64,000 nucleotides of DNA from Ophioderma brevispina (taxonomy: Eukaryota > Echinodermata > Ophiuroidea > Amphilepidida > Ophiodermatidae). Shown here piece after piece: positions 60,414 to 64,000 of the stretch. Within the stretch, counting starts at the first letter, position 1; the number at the start of each line of letters is the position of its first letter. The position numbers and the translations under genes were made by a program. The notes below the pieces were generated by a model that did no database searches, was not told where the DNA came from, and saw only the letters and a list, made by a program, of their open reading frames with translations. The stretch lies in assembly GCA_023653785.1 (NCBI GenBank), contig JAMKCH010071899.1, positions 36,610-100,609 of the forward strand. The letters are read 5' to 3'.

Positions 60414-61790
60414 CCCAAATAATTCACTATGCTGAATGGGACCATCTAAACTTTGTCTTTGAAGATCATTTAGAACTGGGAATCCCTTGATTAACAAACT
60501 TTTTTTAAATCACCACAATCAACTTCCTTCTGGGAATACAATATTTTATAAAAGTTGACACTCTTCCAATAATCCTGCTGATTACATTTTTCATTACCAT
60601 CATCCCCCATGAATCCTCTTTATTTGTTTTTTGCTGAATTTCTCTTTCCAACAAGAAAATAAGCTTAAGTTTCCTCCCAATTCAACCCATTTAACATGTG
60701 ACCGTAACATTGCCCCATTCATCCTAATCTGACGTAACCTCTCCAATTCCTGTTTTTTCTATTTATGTATCAGAGATCACGTCAATAATTCATGACTACG
60801 CTCAAGGCTTCAATCTCTGAAACCTATGTTATTGTGGAGATTATCTTCCTTCAAAAGATGAATTAGGAGATTGTCTTGCCCCTGATCTCCATTAACAAAG
60901 TTTCAAAAAATAGTTGTTTTAAAATTTTATCAGCAGGGTGAATATTTTCCACCTGATGAACGGTGTGGTGTAGCTACATATTGCAAAATAACATCCTTAA
61001 TAGTTTTGTTTCACCAGATCACATATGCTTGTCTTGTTACAATGAATTATTAATTTCCAGAACCTTTCCTCTTGTTATATTATTGCTAGAAAATTTCATA
61101 AGAATTAATGATGGTCCGTCCTATAACCCATTGTAATGTTCAGTACGATCGACACTAGTTGTAGCACAGTTCTGCAGAAATAAAAAAGAAATCTAATCTG
61201 CTTTGTTTAATTGGGTTTGTTTGCCTCCAAGTAAAACGCTGAGTATTATAATTATTTATCTCCATGGGTCAACTAAATTTAATTCCTCCTTCATGTCTAA
61301 GACCACCTCCCTTCCTGTGGGTTGTTAATATGCAACATAGTTGTGCAAATCTAATTTGGGGTCTTGAACCAAATTCCAATCCCACACAGGATATATTTGT
61401 GTTGTTTTTAAACTTGAATGACATTCTTACATTAAAAAAATTCAGGACAATCCTTTTTTGGCCCTACCTGTACTAAATGATCTTTTATCGTTCAAAGCCA
61501 TATCAATTATGACAAATTCCCATTTTTAATCACACTTCCCTTCATGAATATCATAGTCGAAATTCTCATTCAGTAAAAACAACAACACTCTTGACTGAGA
61601 ATTTAGCAACTATAATCACAATCCCGCCTTCCAGTTCCTTTTCAAATCTGCACAGTCTATTAAACGGATATCTTGTAAACCATAAATCAGTCATTGTTTG
61701 TTTTTCAAAAAATTCATGACATCTCCCTTTTCTTTATCACCAAGCCCACGACAATTCATAGAACATACTGTAACACCCGCCTAGTTGATG
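57890..61790 (-). mobile_element. L1/Tx1-like LINE, ORF2 remnant
   Basis: Minus strand, 5' to 3': SMNCRGLGDKEK (endonuclease start, about 61765-61730), NFYKILY (about 60550), KSPGLDGFKAEIF (about 60350-60315), an F-x-IQ-x-G-x-x-x-G-x-PF-type RT block (about 59830-59770), QYADDTTINFDGPEKDI (about 59680-59630, RT catalytic YADD), IGSKIGADVLC and YLGV-type sequence (about 59550-59470). The T-rich stretch at 57890-57918 is the reverse of its 3' A-rich tail. The order and motifs fit the L1/Tx1 group. A run of 36 A (60375-60410) lies within the RT region, and frames are broken by indels, so it is inactive as written. Confidence 0.85.
60375..60410. repeat. A36 homopolymer inside LINE
   Basis: Thirty-six A just upstream (in LINE direction) of the KSPGLDGF motif, in a place where RT coding sequence should continue. 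It is either an expansion or a consensus artefact. Confidence 0.9.
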
Positions 61791-61799
61791 ACAACATGT

Positions 61800-64000
61800 T
61801 TGAATTATACATCACTACATTTGGTATGGACATAACAAGTACTCATGTTATGTATAGAACACCTTGACTGAGGCCATACAGGCTATTTTGCATAACAAAT
61901 AATATTACTGGGGTAACAGAACATCCTCATGCCATACATGCACCGGAGAATTTCATAAGGCGATTGCACGGCAGGTCAATAGATTAACTTGGCCAGACCT
62001 GCCCCAGAACACCCAAGCTGCAGAGAATACAAAGGAATCCCATGCAAAAATAACTGAAATTTTCAAGTGACACCAGGTGCATATATTGTATTCTTCTCAT
62101 GCTTGGTTGATCTGGAGGACAAACAAAAGTCCATTCACATAATTTTAGCTCTGTGCAAGGGCCCTATACACCTGTGTAAACACCTTTGATACACATTCCG
62201 ATGATTTGCACAAATATTTCGATGGCTATCTTGCTGCATTAGGGGACGCTCAATGCTGTCTTAAATAATTATAATAGGAGTGCCCCCTGAAAAATTGAGA
62301 AAAAATCACCAATCAAACCCTGATTACAGAAAAACCGCTGCTGAGTAAAAAGTTGAATAAGGTACAAATAAATTGAAAAAAGAGCTAAGGTGAACGAGTC
62401 ACCGGGACATACAAGCCTGGCTAAAAATGGACCTTTTTTTTCTCAATACCCCGACAAAAAAAGCAAAAATTTATAATTATAAGACAGGGTGTAACTTGCA
62501 TTCAGCCAATACCAAACCCCTTATTGCCAATTTAAGGTCTCATCAACTCAAAAAAGTAAAAGATATATTCTACAGTGGAACCAGATCTTTAAAAGAGGAA
62601 CCACTTCAGGCAATCAAGATTCATAAGGTTATTGGCAGAGTACAAAATTCTTTCCGAATACATACAAACATGCGGCCCAACAAACAAATTAATTCCGAGC
62701 ATATTTTAATAAATATTTATAGTACACATAGAAGTTGTAATCATGATTACATCAAATATTAATTGCCGAGCTATTTATAATTATGTTTATAAAAAAAGTT
62801 GATCATGACATCTTAAGTTTATTTCCTGGTCTTAGCCATTTTACTTGCTTTAAATGCCATAGATGACCTAAGGAAAGGACATATACCAGTTCCGCCCGCA
62901 TTCTACAAGTGCGCCCTTGTGTCCCTCTTGTGACCGAAAGTACGAAAACGTAGATTTCTTCCACTACATATCAAATCTACAGACTAAATTTTGACACACT
63001 CAACATGCAGTTAAACCAACAAGCAATTGATATAAAAACCCTTAGACATAGTTTTATTAAATGAGGTGAAGTTGGCCACATACCACGAAAATTGCCCCTT
63101 AAAATATGATATTAGACCGTGGACCGCATGAAATGGTCCCTTTAAGATATACAAGTATAGAACCACACAAACCACATATTTTGTTTTAAAAACAAACACA
63201 ATAGACACTACATAACAATTTTATAATATTAAAAACTGTGGTATACTAAAGCTCATTATGAATTTTAGGACAATGCAATTACAAAAATTATTCCAAGACA
63301 CGAACCCTGCCTGGTTTCGGCTGCAACGACTGCAGCCAAAATCTCCAAAGAGACATCCTCCACTACCTGAAAGTCCAAATCATCATATATGAGCCCTGAG
63401 TATACAAGTTTGAGATGCATGGAGATAACATTACACGAAGATAAGCATTTTTTTTTTTCAAGTCCATTATCTGAGACCACGATTTGTGGCTCCTAAAGTC
63501 ATACCATTATTAACAATTCTATTACCACTGCTGCTCATGATAGAAATGCAGCACCCCGATTGGTCAGTCCACTTCCCTTATTCGTGCAATAATGGGGTCG
63601 CCAATGCATTTTCTCATATCACACGTTATTCGTAAAAATAGAAATAAAGGGTTGCAGTACCATTTATGGGGACTCATAATGCTTTCCTCGACCGAAAAAA
63701 AAATAAATAATGACTCGGCGAACCCTTGTCCTCAATTCTTCTCTTCCCGACCTCTGAAACACTAATCGCCCACAAAGGATACCGCATCACCCTTCATTTC
63801 TTAACATCAATTAAACTCCACAATGCACCAATATGATCAATCCACCCACAATACAGCTAGCTGGTGGATGAATTATTGTAATACCAACAATTTTGATAGT
63901 CCCTAACGTGGACAAACATTATCACCTGGTTGGGAGGATAAACGTGGATAACGGCAATTCCGCTGTGCTGAATCCGCTTAAGTCCTCATTTCAAATTTCA
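61800..64000. other. Unassigned AT-rich sequence
   Basis: The 111-codon plus-strand frame at 62427-62762 is the longest here. It is rich in Lys, Asn, Ile and His with no domain I know, and may be chance or an old LINE ORF1-like remnant. No ABCC exon, RNA gene or inverted-repeat element was recognised in this end. Confidence 0.4.

Overview
This is a stretch of repeat-rich, AT-rich animal nuclear genome, not a bacterial or plasmid window. Genes are split by spliceosomal introns (GTAAGT-type donors, pyrimidine-rich AG acceptors) and most of the sequence is transposon debris. The host gene is an ABCC transporter most like sulfonylurea receptors (ABCC8/9-like). Together with the TGACCTTTGACC-rich dispersed repeats, the Helitron, the DIRS-like element and the CR1-like LINE, this suggests a marine invertebrate, perhaps an echinoderm or related deuterostome. 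That taxonomic guess is inference with low confidence.

The main gene lies on the minus strand and reads from about 55.3 kb down to 20.7 kb. I can place fifteen exons. They cover the start of membrane domain 1 (MSD1), the rest of MSD1, nucleotide-binding domain 1 (NBD1: Walker A GPVGGGKSS, Q-loop, LSGGQ signature, DDPLSALD, H-loop VTHQL), the linker, and the first helices of MSD2. The 5' end (any TMD0) and the 3' half (rest of MSD2, NBD2) are not visible. Two exons seem to be missing by phase. One exon carries a one-base frameshift.

Layout. 1-3.9 kb: decayed Helitron Rep/helicase on the minus strand, running off the left edge. 4-12.9 kb: mostly unrecognised AT-rich sequence. 12.95-16.2 kb: decayed CR1-like LINE on the plus strand. 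15.28-20.75 kb: two noisy tandem copies of a 2.7-kb segment made of the LINE tail, two dispersed repeats and part of an ABCC exon. 20.66-24.45 kb: four ABCC exons. 25-31 kb: mosaic array of duplicated segments. 31-31.75 kb: 125-bp tandem repeat. 33.95-40.77 kb: DIRS-like retroelement with inverted terminal repeats, inserted in the 16.9-kb intron that splits NBD1 between the signature exon and the Walker B exon. 41.1-55.3 kb: eleven ABCC exons among small inverted-repeat DNA elements, several with clean target duplications. 55.4-57.4 kb: an A81G36 tract and a Tc1-like transposase fragment. 57.9-61.8 kb: L1/Tx1-like LINE on the minus strand. 61.8-64 kb: unassigned.

Small indels break nearly every coding repeat, one ABCC exon clearly and another probably, and they are the main difference between the two copies of the tandem segment. 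This looks like limited-accuracy long-read consensus, so broken frames here should not be taken at once as pseudogenes. I found no convincing new gene system. The most interesting items are the transposon architectures with clear target duplications, the short Myb/SANT-like peptide in a small DNA element, and the DR1-like nuclear-receptor motifs spread by repeats.
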